Part shown: piece by piece, positions 1 through 8,174 of the stretch
Position numbering within the stretch: the first letter of the stretch is position 1
Layout of the letters: every line of letters begins with the position of its first letter
Origin: Phaeocystidibacter sp965659725
GTDB taxonomy: Bacteria; Bacteroidota; Bacteroidia; Flavobacteriales; Schleiferiaceae
Direction: 5' to 3'
Length of the DNA: 22,291 bases
Assembly (NCBI GenBank): GCA_965659725.1
Contig: CBFHXG010000037.1
Coordinates: forward strand, 1-22,291
Notes under the pieces: generated by a model
Told to the model about the DNA's origin: nothing
Seen by the model: only the letters and a program-made list of their open reading frames with translations
Databases searched by the model: none
Made by a program: the position numbers and the translations under genes

Positions 1-228
1 TTTCTCCTCGACCTCTACAGGCAAGGATTCTGCAACAGGACAATTTGGCGAAGTCAAGGTCATGAGCACATGCACATCTCCTTGATCGCTTACGTTCACA
101 TCGTAAACAAGACCTAATTCATAGATATCTACAGGGATCTCTGGGTCGTAAATGGTGCGTAGCACATCCACTACGTCCTCACCCAATTTTTGCATTTGTT
201 CTTCATTCAGTGCCATAGTGGTACTCAT
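1..228 (-). CDS. DUF59/MIP18-family Fe-S assembly protein (SufT/PaaD-like), 3' end outside window
   Basis: The visible 76 codons begin at the ATG at 228 and run in frame off the left edge. The family is usually about 100 residues, so roughly the last quarter is missing. Residues 28-33 read DPEIPV, the family hallmark, and C63 in SPNCPV matches the conserved cysteine of MIP18/SufT proteins. Proteins of this family help load or mature Fe-S clusters in the cytoplasm and often sit at the end of SUF operons. The start overlaps the sufE stop as ATGA (225-228), which implies translational coupling with sufE. The family call is firm; the exact role in Fe-S maturation is inferred from family and position. 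Confidence 0.9.
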   Translation of the reverse strand, partial: MSTTMALNEEQMQKLGEDVVDVLRTIYDPEIPVDIYELGLVYDVNVSDQGDVHVLMTLTSPNCPVAESLPVEVEEK

Positions 229-653
229 GCCGTTTTAGATTGATATGCGAGGGCGTAGAATTTCATTTGCTTGATCATGGAAACAAGTCCATTGGCGCGT
301 GTAGGCGATAGGTGTTCTTTGAGTCCGACCTCATCCACAAACCCCAGATCTGCATTGACAATGTCCTCTGGTTTTTGATCGCTCAAGGCGCGGATCATTA
401 GCGCTATGATGCCCTTGGTGATGATCGCATCGCTGTCTGCCGAATAGATCACTTTGCCATCTTTGAAGTCGGCATGCAACCACACCCTACTCTGACAACC
501 CTTAATGATGTTGTCATCGGTCTTATATTGATCATCGATCAGTGGCAATTCTTTGCCTAAAGAGATAATGTGGTCGTACTTATCCATCCAGTCTTCGAAC
601 ATTTCGAATTCATCGACAATGTCTTCCGTACGTTCTTTTATACTCTCGCTCAT
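225..653 (-). CDS. sufE: SufE, cysteine desulfuration protein
   Basis: SufE accepts persulfide sulfur from the desulfurase SufS and passes it to the SufBCD scaffold. The 142-residue product has the usual SufE length. The conserved sulfur-accepting cysteine is C53, in the motif KGCQSRVW, which matches the active-site loop of the family. The gene starts at the ATG at 653, only 6 bases after the sufS stop, and its end overlaps the next gene by 4 bases. The three genes sufS-sufE-DUF59 therefore look like one transcription unit. Confidence 0.95.
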   Translation of the reverse strand: MSESIKERTEDIVDEFEMFEDWMDKYDHIISLGKELPLIDDQYKTDDNIIKGCQSRVWLHADFKDGKVIYSADSDAIITKGIIALMIRALSDQKPEDIVNADLGFVDEVGLKEHLSPTRANGLVSMIKQMKFYALAYQSKTA

Positions 654-659
654 GGTTCG

Positions 660-1895
660 TTATTTCAACATTGGGATCACGCGGTTCAAAGCCACTACCA
701 ATTGGTCGATCTCTTCTTTTGTATTGTAGCACCCCAAGGAAGCGCGAATAGTGCCTTGCACACCCATTCTGTTCATCAACGGCTGTGTACAATGATGTCC
801 TGTTCGGACAGCAATGCCTAACTGGTCGAGCAGTGTGCCCACATCGTAATGGTGTAACCCCTCGATGTTAAAGCTGAAGGTTGCTGATTTCTCAGGCGCA
901 GTTCCATGTATGATCAATCCATCTACTTCGGAAAGAACCTTCGTACCGTACTCCAAGAGTTCCTGCTCGTAAGAGGAGATATTTTCCATCCCCACTTCGT
1001 TCAACCAATCTATGGAAGCTCCCCAAGCCACCACACCTTCGATGTGAGGAGTTCCCGCCTCGAATTTATGTGGAAGGTCCGCGTAGGTGGTCTCTTCGAA
1101 CGTTACCGTGGCAATCATTTCCCCGCCACCTTGGTAAGGTGGAAGTTTCTTCAACCATTCTTCCTTACCGTAAAGTGCTCCAATTCCGGTGGGACCATAC
1201 ATTTTATGAGCCGAGATGGCATAGAAATCTACATCTAGGTCTCTAACATCTACCTTTAGGTGAGGCATGCTTTGAGCGGCATCCACGAGGATAGCTGCAC
1301 CTACGGCATGGGCCTTCGCCGCCATCTCCTTCACAGGATTGATCGTTCCCAGCGCATTGGAGATGTGATTCACAGCAACCAATTTGGTCTTTTTCGATAA
1401 TAGTGCATCGAAGGCCTCCATGTCAAGAACACCTCTGTCATCCATCGGGATGATCTTCAAGGTGGCGTTCTTTCGATTACACATCATTTGCCATGGAACG
1501 ATGTTGCTGTGATGTTCCAACGTGGATATGATGATTTCATCTCCCTCCTCGACCAATTCACCAAAACTCCAGGCTACCGTGTTGATACTATCGGTTGTGC
1601 CCTTTGTAAAAATGATCTCGTGAGTAAACTCTGCATTGATGTGAGCACGGAGTTTTTCACGAGTTGCCTCGAAAGCATCGGTAGCACGTTGACTTAGGTG
1701 ATGGACACCGCGGTGAACATTGCTGTTGATGGTTTCATAGTATTCTGTGATCGCATCTGTCATGACCCTAGGCTTGTGCGTGGTCGCACCATTGTCCATA
1801 TAAACCAAAGGACGACCATTCACCTGTCGTGATAATACAGGAAACTGCTCTCTTATCTTGGCCACATCAAATGTGGATGTCATTGTTTTACTCAT
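660..1895 (-). CDS. sufS: SufS, PLP-dependent cysteine desulfurase (group II)
   Basis: SufS removes sulfur from L-cysteine, giving alanine and an enzyme-bound persulfide for Fe-S assembly. The 411-residue product has the aminotransferase class V layout. K231 in SAHKMYGPTG is the Schiff-base lysine to PLP, H128/H129 lie in LEHHSN, and C369 in RTGHHCTQP is the catalytic cysteine of the group II enzymes. The frame stays open to a GTG at 1925, but a TACTTTGT promoter-like box overlaps that GTG (1924-1931). The ATG at 1895, or the one at 1883, is therefore the better start. The gene is separated from the other suf genes by four unrelated genes and seems to have its own promoter. Confidence 0.95.
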   Translation of the reverse strand: MSKTMTSTFDVAKIREQFPVLSRQVNGRPLVYMDNGATTHKPRVMTDAITEYYETINSNVHRGVHHLSQRATDAFEATREKLRAHINAEFTHEIIFTKGTTDSINTVAWSFGELVEEGDEIIISTLEHHSNIVPWQMMCNRKNATLKIIPMDDRGVLDMEAFDALLSKKTKLVAVNHISNALGTINPVKEMAAKAHAVGAAILVDAAQSMPHLKVDVRDLDVDFYAISAHKMYGPTGIGALYGKEEWLKKLPPYQGGGEMIATVTFEETTYADLPHKFEAGTPHIEGVVAWGASIDWLNEVGMENISSYEQELLEYGTKVLSEVDGLIIHGTAPEKSATFSFNIEGLHHYDVGTLLDQLGIAVRTGHHCTQPLMNRMGVQGTIRASLGCYNTKEEIDQLVVALNRVIPMLK

Positions 1896-1923
1896 TGCTG
1901 TGCAAAGGTCGTAAATGATTCTC

Positions 1924-1931
1924 ACAAAGTA
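1924..1931 (-). promoter_or_regulatory. -7 box of the sufS promoter (TACTTTGT)
   Basis: The box resembles the Bacteroidota -7 element TAnnTTTG and lies 28 bases upstream of the chosen sufS ATG. The same TACTTTGy form precedes genes at 17981 and 18824 in this window. No strong -33 TTTG is visible at ideal spacing. Confidence 0.45.
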
Positions 1932-2004
1932 GAACAGGTCTAAATAAGAAAGGTTTTAAGTTTTCTGAGATGCATGTTTGAAAAGGTGCTCGGCGAAATA
2001 TGTC

Positions 2005-2012
2005 TACTTTCG
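2005..2012 (+). promoter_or_regulatory. -7 box for the nucleoside deaminase gene (TACTTTCG)
   Basis: TACTTTCG ends 18 bases before the ATG at 2031. A TTTG at 1977-1980 could be the -33 element, but the 24-base gap is longer than usual. The 1926-2030 interval is divergent with sufS, so it must hold promoters in both directions. Confidence 0.45.
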
Positions 2013-2030
2013 ACAATTCATTGAAATCCC

Positions 2031-2513
2031 ATGTCACACGAAGTATACATCAGAAAATGCATTGAATTGTCTCAAGCAAGCTTGAACAATGGGGATGCTC
2101 CGTTTGGATCCATCGTTGTCCAGAATGGTGAAATCATTGCTGAATCCACAAATTTCGCAGCGTCGAGAGTTTCAGATCACGCGGAGGTGGTGGCTCTTCA
2201 CCTTGCACATGAAAAGCTGGGTACCTCCCACTTGGAAGGTGCGATCCTGTATTCGAATTGTGAGCCTTGCCCGATGTGTGCCTTCATGGCGCGTGAATAT
2301 AAAGTGGAAGAAGTAGTTTATGCATTGTCTTCTCCCTACATGGGAGGCCATTCCAAGTGGAACATCATGGAGGATAATGAGCTCGAAAAGTTTCCACCCT
2401 TCTTCGGGAAGGCTCCCAAAGTAACATCCGGTGTTCTAGAAGCTGAGGCTAAGGCCGTATTCGATCAAACCCCTCTCTGGATGTTCGGCTCCCACGCACG
2501 CAAGAGCGAATAG
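2031..2513 (+). CDS. Zinc-dependent nucleoside deaminase (guanine deaminase/CMP-dCMP deaminase fold)
   Basis: The 160-residue protein has the cytidine deaminase-like zinc site: H50-A-E52 supplies a zinc ligand and the catalytic glutamate, and P79-C80-P-M-C83 supplies the two cysteine ligands. The N-terminal GDAPFGSIVV segment and overall length resemble GuaD-type guanine deaminases. The substrate is not certain, since tRNA-adenosine deaminases (TadA) share these motifs. The C-terminal half, with MGGHSKWNIM and PLWMFG, is less like TadA. It reads away from sufS and is followed 55 bases later by a membrane-protein gene on the same strand. Its presence inside the suf region suggests insertion or rearrangement, not a role in Fe-S assembly. 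Confidence 0.88.
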   Translation: MSHEVYIRKCIELSQASLNNGDAPFGSIVVQNGEIIAESTNFAASRVSDHAEVVALHLAHEKLGTSHLEGAILYSNCEPCPMCAFMAREYKVEEVVYALSSPYMGGHSKWNIMEDNELEKFPPFFGKAPKVTSGVLEAEAKAVFDQTPLWMFGSHARKSE

Positions 2514-2542
2514 GGAAGTCCACATCGTATCACGTAATTTTC

Positions 2543-2550
2543 TACCTTCC
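2543..2550 (+). promoter_or_regulatory. -7 box upstream of the 2569 membrane-protein gene (TACCTTCC)
   Basis: TACCTTCC lies 18 bases before the ATG at 2569, in the same position relative to the start as the box of the preceding gene. An identical TACCTTCC precedes the ATPase gene at 9240. It suggests this gene has its own transcript. Confidence 0.4.
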
Positions 2551-2568
2551 TTGTCCAATCGAACGAAC

Positions 2569-3087
2569 ATGGACAAGATAGAGTACCTATTGGTGTTTGA
2601 TGGTGTGATCTTTGGTTTGGCCATCGCCGACTTAGTAGGTCATACGAAGGACATCCTTAAGAAGGCCTATTGGGAATATTCCCTCTGGGCCCTAGCATTA
2701 TTCGATATGGGTGCCCTCAATTGGTACTCTACCTATAATAGGTTGGATATCATTACCGAAGGGTATCAATGGTACGTTTTGTTGATGATCCCGATGATCC
2801 TCTATTACGTAACGGTGAAGTATTTCACGCCAGATCAGGGCAAACCATACAAGGAGTATTTCCTTGATAATTCCCGTCGTTTCATGGCGCTGATCTTCTT
2901 CTATCAGTTGAGCATCATTGCGGTAGATTGGATCGCAGAAACCGGACCGGGTTTCCTCGTTAGTCGTACCGCCTTCGTAGGATTGGTTGGACTCGCTTGG
3001 TGGCTGAATAAGCCTTGGGCAAGGACCATCGTGGTTATCATCCGCTTCGCGATCGTGATAGCGCTGGTAGTAACCACAGGGAAGTAA
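2569..3087 (+). CDS. Hypothetical small multi-pass membrane protein
   Basis: I do not recognise the family. The 172-residue product has about five or six hydrophobic segments, near residues 5-22, 37-52, 66-84, 105-121, 130-146 and 152-169, with no obvious catalytic motif. It is rich in Trp and Tyr at membrane borders. An in-frame TTG at 2551 exists, but it directly follows the promoter-like box, so the ATG at 2569 is preferred. The gene converges on the next minus-strand gene with only 4 bases between the two stop codons and no room for a terminator. It is probably an inner-membrane protein; its function is unknown. Confidence 0.75.
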   Translation: MDKIEYLLVFDGVIFGLAIADLVGHTKDILKKAYWEYSLWALALFDMGALNWYSTYNRLDIITEGYQWYVLLMIPMILYYVTVKYFTPDQGKPYKEYFLDNSRRFMALIFFYQLSIIAVDWIAETGPGFLVSRTAFVGLVGLAWWLNKPWARTIVVIIRFAIVIALVVTTGK

Positions 3088-3091
3088 TAGG

Positions 3092-3586
3092 CTACCTGAT
3101 CGGTTCGGGATGTCCCAATGCCGTCGTGTACATGTGATGCAGTTCGAACGTCTGTTCAGCCCCTACCTTTTGCCCAAATTGAGCCACTACATAGAGGATG
3201 GCAGCAATGATACCACACAGGCCTACGCCTAAGAACGCCCACGATGTTTCATTGACCATGTACTGAGAGATCCCAATGATGGCCAAGAAGGTGCCGATCA
3301 CCGCCATGGAGGCGTAGCCGTAAAAGAAGATGGACCATACATTGGGGTGAGGTCCGTATAGTCCACGGATCAAGGTTCCTTCCTCATTCTCTTCAAAGGA
3401 AAGTTGCAGTTGAGGCGACCAATAGTGACGTACATTGTCGTTGTATTCAATGATGATATACTGCTTGGCGCGAACGAGGTGAATGTCGCTCTCATCCTTT
3501 AGTCCTTCAAGGAGTTTTTCCTTGACGGTCGATTCAGGCTGATTTAACTGATGGCGAAACCGCGGTCGTATTCTAACGCTAGTCAT
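3092..3586 (-). CDS. Hypothetical Bacteroidota protein with two C-terminal transmembrane helices
   Basis: The 164-residue protein starts with a soluble domain of about 80 residues holding the motifs HYWSPQL (54-60) and GPHPNVW (78-84). Two membrane helices follow, near residues 84-108 and 116-137. I recall similar Bacteroidota proteins that begin with an RIRPRF-like stretch and carry YWSPQL, but know no function for them. The start codon overlaps the stop of the upstream lipoprotein gene as ATGA (3583-3586), so the two proteins are probably made together. This gene ends 4 bases from the convergent gene at 3087. Confidence 0.75.
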   Translation of the reverse strand: MTSVRIRPRFRHQLNQPESTVKEKLLEGLKDESDIHLVRAKQYIIIEYNDNVRHYWSPQLQLSFEENEEGTLIRGLYGPHPNVWSIFFYGYASMAVIGTFLAIIGISQYMVNETSWAFLGVGLCGIIAAILYVVAQFGQKVGAEQTFELHHMYTTALGHPEPIR

Positions 3587-4077
3587 CGTTCGGAGTTGTA
3601 AACGCTATCGATCTGCTCAACTACTTCGTTCACTATTTCATTTGGGATCGGTACACTCAGATTGTAGTGAGCGATCTTCCACCCATCTTGGGTCAGTGTC
3701 AATACTCCACTGCCTCTCGATGGTCCGAGATTCGGCGTGCTCAATTCTTCATCGAACCAAGCCGTGGATCCATCCTTTGAATAGTAGACGACTCGCTCGG
3801 TAGCCCGAAAGCTCCAGGCTTTTCCACGGTCGAAGTATGGCTTGGACCATGGTTTAAATTCGGCTATCGTCCACCTTTCCGTTCGATCCGTTCCCATGAA
3901 GATCGATGAATCGTTTTCAAAGTGGGAGAAGTAGGCTTCGAAATCGGCATTGGAAGCGTCGAGGTGCCATTGATCGAGCACTTCATCCACAGACATCTCG
4001 GGTGAAGGAGTGGGTTCGCTTGAAGTCTGACAAGCGAAGAGTAGGGGGGCAAAAAAAACAGCCACGAATTTCTTCAT
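3583..4077 (-). CDS. NTF2-like (SnoaL/DUF4440-type) lipoprotein
   Basis: The 164-residue product starts with a lipoprotein signal peptide: MKK, a hydrophobic core, and lipobox LLFAC with C16 as the lipidated residue. The mature part has the pattern of the NTF2-like fold of calcium/calmodulin kinase II association, DUF4440 or SnoaL type: helices with W and HLDASNADFEAYFSHF, a central SIFMGTDRTERW, paired strands WFDEELS, and GSGVLTLTQDGWKIAHYNLS at the end. In secreted proteins these domains often bind small ligands, but no ligand can be assigned. The gene lies 32 bases after the sufD stop with no clear terminator between, so it may be read from the suf promoter. Confidence 0.82.
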   Translation of the reverse strand: MKKFVAVFFAPLLFACQTSSEPTPSPEMSVDEVLDQWHLDASNADFEAYFSHFENDSSIFMGTDRTERWTIAEFKPWSKPYFDRGKAWSFRATERVVYYSKDGSTAWFDEELSTPNLGPSRGSGVLTLTQDGWKIAHYNLSVPIPNEIVNEVVEQIDSVYNSER

Positions 4078-4109
4078 GGCTGTAATTTAGTCTTTTTCAA
4101 GGTTGATGA

Positions 4110-5432
4110 TCAGATTTCAAAATCCAGATCAACACCCAATTTCTTTGCGATCAATACATTTACCTTCTTCTTCAGCTCCTTGACCTTTACCAGGTTCAGG
4201 GCATCTGCGGCAAAGGCGTACATCAATAGGGCCTTGGCTTCCTTTTCGCCGATGCCTCTAGATCGCATGTAGAAAAGTGAATCTTCGTCAAGCTGACCAA
4301 CCGTGCAGCCGTGTGAACACTTTACATCATCTGCATAGATCTCCAACTGTGGTTTGGTATCACACGTGGCACGATCACTCAAAAGGATATTGTCGTTCTG
4401 CTGGAATGCGTTGGTCTTTTGCGCTTGGGGATGCACATTGATCTTTCCGTTGAATACGCCGGTAGACTTATCGTCGTAGATGCCCTTGTACAGCTCGTGG
4501 CTTTCACAATGTGGAACCAGGTGATCCGCCAATGTGTGGTGATCTACATGCTGGTTATCTTCGATCAAGGTCACCCCATTCATGTAAGCAACCGAATTAG
4601 GCTCCTTTAAGGCAAAGTGCAGATTGTTCCGGGTGAGTTTTCCGCCTAGGCTAAAGGTGCTAAAGCGTGCAATACTATCCCTGTATTGATCTATCCAAGT
4701 ATTGTCGATCAAGGAAGCAGAGTGGCGATCGTTCTGCAACTTGTAATAGTCGAGTTCGGCATTGGCTCCTACGGAAACCTCTGTTACGCAGTTGGTGAGT
4801 ACTGGCGTATCGGTCAAGCTTTGATGCCTCTCAATGATCTCTGCCTTTGCACCTTGTTCCAGGACGATCAAGTTGCGCGGTTGAACCATGATCTCGCTAT
4901 CATCAGCAGTGTTGAAGAAGATGAGCTGGATGGGTTTGTCTACTACTTTGTTCTTTGGAACGCGGATGAAGGCACCTTCCTTCGCAAATGCCGTATTCAA
5001 GGATACCATTGCTTGATCTTCCTGTTTCGCGATCTTATTGAAATACCCATTGATGGCGTCTGGATACTTCGCCAAGGCATTTCCAAAAGTGCAAATATCG
5101 TAGCCTTGATGCGTGGTTTCACTCAACCAGCTGCTGTAAACGCCGTTGATGAATACCACTTTGTAACTATCGATCTCGTTCAGGAAGAAGCGTTTCACAT
5201 CCTTGAACTCGATATCGTCTTCGCGTTTTGGGAAGAGTTTATAATCGTTCTTTAGGATGGGTTTGAGGTTGGTATATTTCCATTCCTCATGGCGCTTGGT
5301 TGGGAATCCCAACTTTTCAAAATTCTGAAAAGCATCCCGGCGCATCTGATGAACAGGTGTTTCCGCCTCTCCGTTGAGTTCGTTTTCGAATACGATGTAA
5401 CTCGATTCGAGTTTGTCTTTTAATTCCTCCAC
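4110..5432 (-). CDS. sufD: SufD, Fe-S cluster scaffold subunit
   Basis: SufD pairs with SufB in the SufBC2D complex that builds new Fe-S clusters. The 440-residue length fits. The C-terminal SufBD beta-helix domain is clear, with KCSHGCTVGQLDEDSLFYMRSRGIG-like signatures around residues 371-395. H374 lines up with H360 of the Escherichia coli protein, a residue needed for cluster assembly. The N-terminal part (about 1-110) is the usual variable helical region, including RHEEWKYTNL. The gene starts 17 bases after the sufC stop, in the same operon. Confidence 0.96.
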   Translation of the reverse strand: MEELKDKLESSYIVFENELNGEAETPVHQMRRDAFQNFEKLGFPTKRHEEWKYTNLKPILKNDYKLFPKREDDIEFKDVKRFFLNEIDSYKVVFINGVYSSWLSETTHQGYDICTFGNALAKYPDAINGYFNKIAKQEDQAMVSLNTAFAKEGAFIRVPKNKVVDKPIQLIFFNTADDSEIMVQPRNLIVLEQGAKAEIIERHQSLTDTPVLTNCVTEVSVGANAELDYYKLQNDRHSASLIDNTWIDQYRDSIARFSTFSLGGKLTRNNLHFALKEPNSVAYMNGVTLIEDNQHVDHHTLADHLVPHCESHELYKGIYDDKSTGVFNGKINVHPQAQKTNAFQQNDNILLSDRATCDTKPQLEIYADDVKCSHGCTVGQLDEDSLFYMRSRGIGEKEAKALLMYAFAADALNLVKVKELKKKVNVLIAKKLGVDLDFEI

Positions 5433-5449
5433 AGTTGCGTTTTCAGCAA

Positions 5450-6205
5450 TTAAACAGAAGCTACTTCCTTCTTGATCCAGTCGTACCCTTTATCTTCTAG
5501 TTCCAATGCAAGGGTCTTATCTCCGGTCTTAACAATGCGACCATCCATCAAAACGTGAACAACATCTGGAACGATGTAGTCGAGCAAACGCTGATAGTGC
5601 GTAATCACTACTACGCCATTCTCTGAATTGCGGAATTTATTGACACCGTTGGCAACAATGCGAAGTGCATCGATGTCCAATCCGGAATCCGTTTCGTCCA
5701 GGATCGCCAATTTTGGCTCCAACATGGCCATTTGGAAGATCTCGTTTCTTTTCTTTTCACCACCGGAGAATCCCTCATTCAATGAACGGCTCAAGAATGC
5801 CTTGTCCATCTCCAACACCTTGAGCTTTTCGCGCATCTTCTTTAGTAGTTCGGCAGCTTTCATTGGCTCCTGATTGCGCGCCTTTCGGATCTCATTGATC
5901 GACGTCTTCAAGAAGTTGGATACACTCACTCCAGGAATTTCGATCGGGTATTGGAAAGAAAGGAATATGCCGAGTTGAGCGCGCTCTTCAGGGCTGAGGT
6001 CGAGAACAGGTTCGTTCAAGAATTCGATGGAACCTTCCGTGACTTCGTAATCTTCACGTCCGGCAATTACGCTACTCAATGTACTTTTTCCAGATCCGTT
6101 CGGGCCCATTATGGCGTGAACTTCACCTGGTTTTACTTCGAGGTTGATTCCTTTCAAGATCGATTTACCCTCGATGTTAGCGTGCAAGTCTTTTATTAGA
6201 AGCAT
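5450..6205 (-). CDS. sufC: SufC, ABC-type ATPase of the SufBCD complex
   Basis: SufC hydrolyses ATP to drive shape changes in the SufB-SufD pair; it is not a transporter subunit. The 251-residue protein shows Walker A GPNGSGKST (34-42, with K40), the SufC-type signature FSGGEKKRNE (146-155), Walker B LAILDE with catalytic E171, and the H-loop H203. The replacement of the usual LSGGQ by FSGGEKKRNE and the ETDSGLDIDAL stretch are typical of SufC. It lies between sufB (40-base gap) and sufD (17-base gap). Confidence 0.97.
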   Translation of the reverse strand: MLLIKDLHANIEGKSILKGINLEVKPGEVHAIMGPNGSGKSTLSSVIAGREDYEVTEGSIEFLNEPVLDLSPEERAQLGIFLSFQYPIEIPGVSVSNFLKTSINEIRKARNQEPMKAAELLKKMREKLKVLEMDKAFLSRSLNEGFSGGEKKRNEIFQMAMLEPKLAILDETDSGLDIDALRIVANGVNKFRNSENGVVVITHYQRLLDYIVPDVVHVLMDGRIVKTGDKTLALELEDKGYDWIKKEVASV

Positions 6206-6245
6206 GTATCGTGCTTTTGGTCGTTCGACCGATTTGTCAATGTGA

Positions 6246-7688
6246 TTATCCTACTGATCCTTCCAAGGAGATGGCAAGAAGCTTTTGTGCTTCCACTGCA
6301 AATTCCATCGGAAGCTGATTGAGAACTTCTTTGGCGTAACCGTTTACGATCAATGCCACAGCTTCTTCTGTGCCGATGCCGCGCTGATTACAATAGAAGA
6401 TCTGGTCTTCCCCGATCTTCGAGGTCGTTGCCTCGTGCTCGATCTTGGCCGACTTATTCTGTGTTTCGATGTACGGGAAGGTGTGACTACCGCAACCGTC
6501 GCCCATCAAAAGGGAGTCGCATTGCGAGAAGTTCCGGGCGTTGTGGGCACGCGGACCGATCTTCACCAATCCCCGGTAGCTACCATCCGATTTACCGGCA
6601 CAGATGCCCTTTGAAATGATCGTGCTCTTGGTGTTCTTTCCAAGGTGGATCATCTTGGTTCCTGTATCTGCCTGCTGGTAGTTGTTCGTAACAGCCACAC
6701 TGTAGAACTCTCCTATCGAATTGTCACCTTTCAGGATACAGCTCGGATATTTCCAGGTTACCGCACTACCCGTCTCAACTTGAGTCCAGCTGATCTTTGC
6801 ATTCTTCTCACAAAGACCGCGCTTAGTCACGAAGTTGTATACACCACCTTTTCCGTTGCTGTCACCAGGGTACCAGTTTTGGACGGTGCTATATTTGATC
6901 TCGGCATCATCCAAGGCAACGAGTTCAACCACCGCGGCGTGCAATTGATTCTCATCGCGCTGAGGAGCCGTACAGCCCTCTAAGTAACTTACGTAGCTGC
7001 TCTCATCGGCAACAACGAGTGTACGCTCAAACTGACCAGTACCGGCCTCGTTGATACGGAAGTATGTGGAAAGCTCCATCGGGCAACGAACGCCTTTTGG
7101 AATGTAGCAGAATGAGCCATCCGTGAATACCGCTGAATTCAATGCGGCATAGAAGTTATCCGTTTTTGGAACTACGGTTCCGAGATACTTCTTCACCAAT
7201 TCAGGGTGCTCTTGGATCGCCTCACTCATTGAGCAAAAGATGATGCCCAATTCTGAGAGTGTTTTTTTGAAGGTGGTCGCGACAGAAACGGAATCTACTA
7301 CTACGTCCATTGCCACGCCAGTAAGTCGCTTTTGCTCGTCAAGTGAAATACCCAATTTCTCAAAGGTCTTGAGAAGTTCAGGATCCACTTCGTCGAGGTT
7401 ATCCGGACCTTTCTTTTTCTTTGGAGCGGCAAAATAGGTGATCTCCTGAAAGTTTGGTTTTTCGTAGTGTGGTTTCAACCACTCCGGTTCTTTCATGTCA
7501 AGCCATTTGCGGTAGGCATCTAGACGCCATTCCGTCATCCATTCTGGCTCGTTTTTCTTTGCCGAGATGAAACGAATGATGTCTTCATTCAAACCCTTGG
7601 GCGCGCGATCCGACTCTACTTGCGTGTAGAAGCCGTATTCGTACTCCTTCTTGGTTACATCATCTAATATTTGGTCACTATTGCTCAT
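6246..7688 (-). CDS. sufB: SufB, Fe-S cluster scaffold subunit
   Basis: SufB carries the nascent Fe-S cluster in the SufBC2D scaffold. The 480-residue protein has the full SufB layout. C390 in NFSQCDSLLMG and E419 in IEHEATTSKIGEDQ match C405 and E434 of the Escherichia coli protein with a constant offset of 15, which supports function. The N-terminal region with YEYGFYTQVESDRAPKGL is also typical. It begins 28 bases after the stop of the A-type carrier gene and is the second gene of the operon. Confidence 0.97.
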   Translation of the reverse strand: MSNSDQILDDVTKKEYEYGFYTQVESDRAPKGLNEDIIRFISAKKNEPEWMTEWRLDAYRKWLDMKEPEWLKPHYEKPNFQEITYFAAPKKKKGPDNLDEVDPELLKTFEKLGISLDEQKRLTGVAMDVVVDSVSVATTFKKTLSELGIIFCSMSEAIQEHPELVKKYLGTVVPKTDNFYAALNSAVFTDGSFCYIPKGVRCPMELSTYFRINEAGTGQFERTLVVADESSYVSYLEGCTAPQRDENQLHAAVVELVALDDAEIKYSTVQNWYPGDSNGKGGVYNFVTKRGLCEKNAKISWTQVETGSAVTWKYPSCILKGDNSIGEFYSVAVTNNYQQADTGTKMIHLGKNTKSTIISKGICAGKSDGSYRGLVKIGPRAHNARNFSQCDSLLMGDGCGSHTFPYIETQNKSAKIEHEATTSKIGEDQIFYCNQRGIGTEEAVALIVNGYAKEVLNQLPMEFAVEAQKLLAISLEGSVG

Positions 7689-7716
7689 AGGGAATATTCA
7701 GTTCAAGAGTTCGGGA

Positions 7717-8046
7717 TCAAACGGCGAAACTCTCGCCGCATCCGCAGGTTCTCGATGCATTGGGATTGTTGAAAGCGAATCCCTTTCCGTTCAAACCACC
7801 ACTGTATTCAAGTGTGGTTCCAAGTAAGTATAGCAAACTCTTTTTGTCTACTAGGATCTTAACACCTTTATCTTCAAAGAGTTTATCTCCTTCTTGCTCG
7901 CTATCAACAATTTCCATCTTGTATGATAATCCAGAGCAACCTCCGCTGGCAACGCCAACACGGATGTAGGCAGACTCGAGGTTCTTGCCCTCTTCCGCCA
8001 TCAAGCTTTGAAGCTTGTTCAATGCTGTATCAGAAACGTTGATCAT
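7717..8046 (-). CDS. A-type Fe-S carrier (SufA/IscA/HesB family)
   Basis: This 109-residue protein binds or transfers Fe-S clusters to client proteins. The three ligand cysteines are C37 in ASGGCSGL and C101 and C103 in the C-terminal CGCGESF, the standard C-x(n)-C-G-C pattern. Length and the GGLNGKGFAFNNPNA segment agree with the family. It is the first gene of the main suf block, and a perfect TAnnTTTG-type box lies 29 bases upstream of its start. SufA and IscA types cannot be told apart from sequence alone; the operon suggests the SufA role. Confidence 0.95.
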   Translation of the reverse strand: MINVSDTALNKLQSLMAEEGKNLESAYIRVGVASGGCSGLSYKMEIVDSEQEGDKLFEDKGVKILVDKKSLLYLLGTTLEYSGGLNGKGFAFNNPNASRTCGCGESFAV

Positions 8047-8075
8047 ACCTTGTTTGGAATCAGTCTAATTCTTTG

Positions 8076-8083
8076 CAAAGGTA
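8076..8083 (-). promoter_or_regulatory. Probable main suf operon promoter, -7 box TACCTTTG
   Basis: TACCTTTG matches the Bacteroidota -7 consensus exactly. On the minus strand a TTTC lies 19 bases upstream of it and fits a degenerate -33 element. The box is 29 bases before the start of the A-type carrier gene. This is the best promoter candidate for the block from the carrier gene through sufD and perhaps the two genes after it. No obvious inverted repeat for an Fur- or IscR-like regulator was found beside it. Confidence 0.6.
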
Positions 8084-8174
8084 CGATAACATCAGAACGT
8101 AAGAAAGTGTAAGTGTATGAACCTTGCTCTGATGAAATAGAGATACAGAGTCGGTCTATCAAAGACTGAGTCGG

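Noticed and set aside
4686..5255. 189-codon plus-strand open frame
   Set aside because: It lies fully antisense to sufD and shows no domain; it is a shadow frame.
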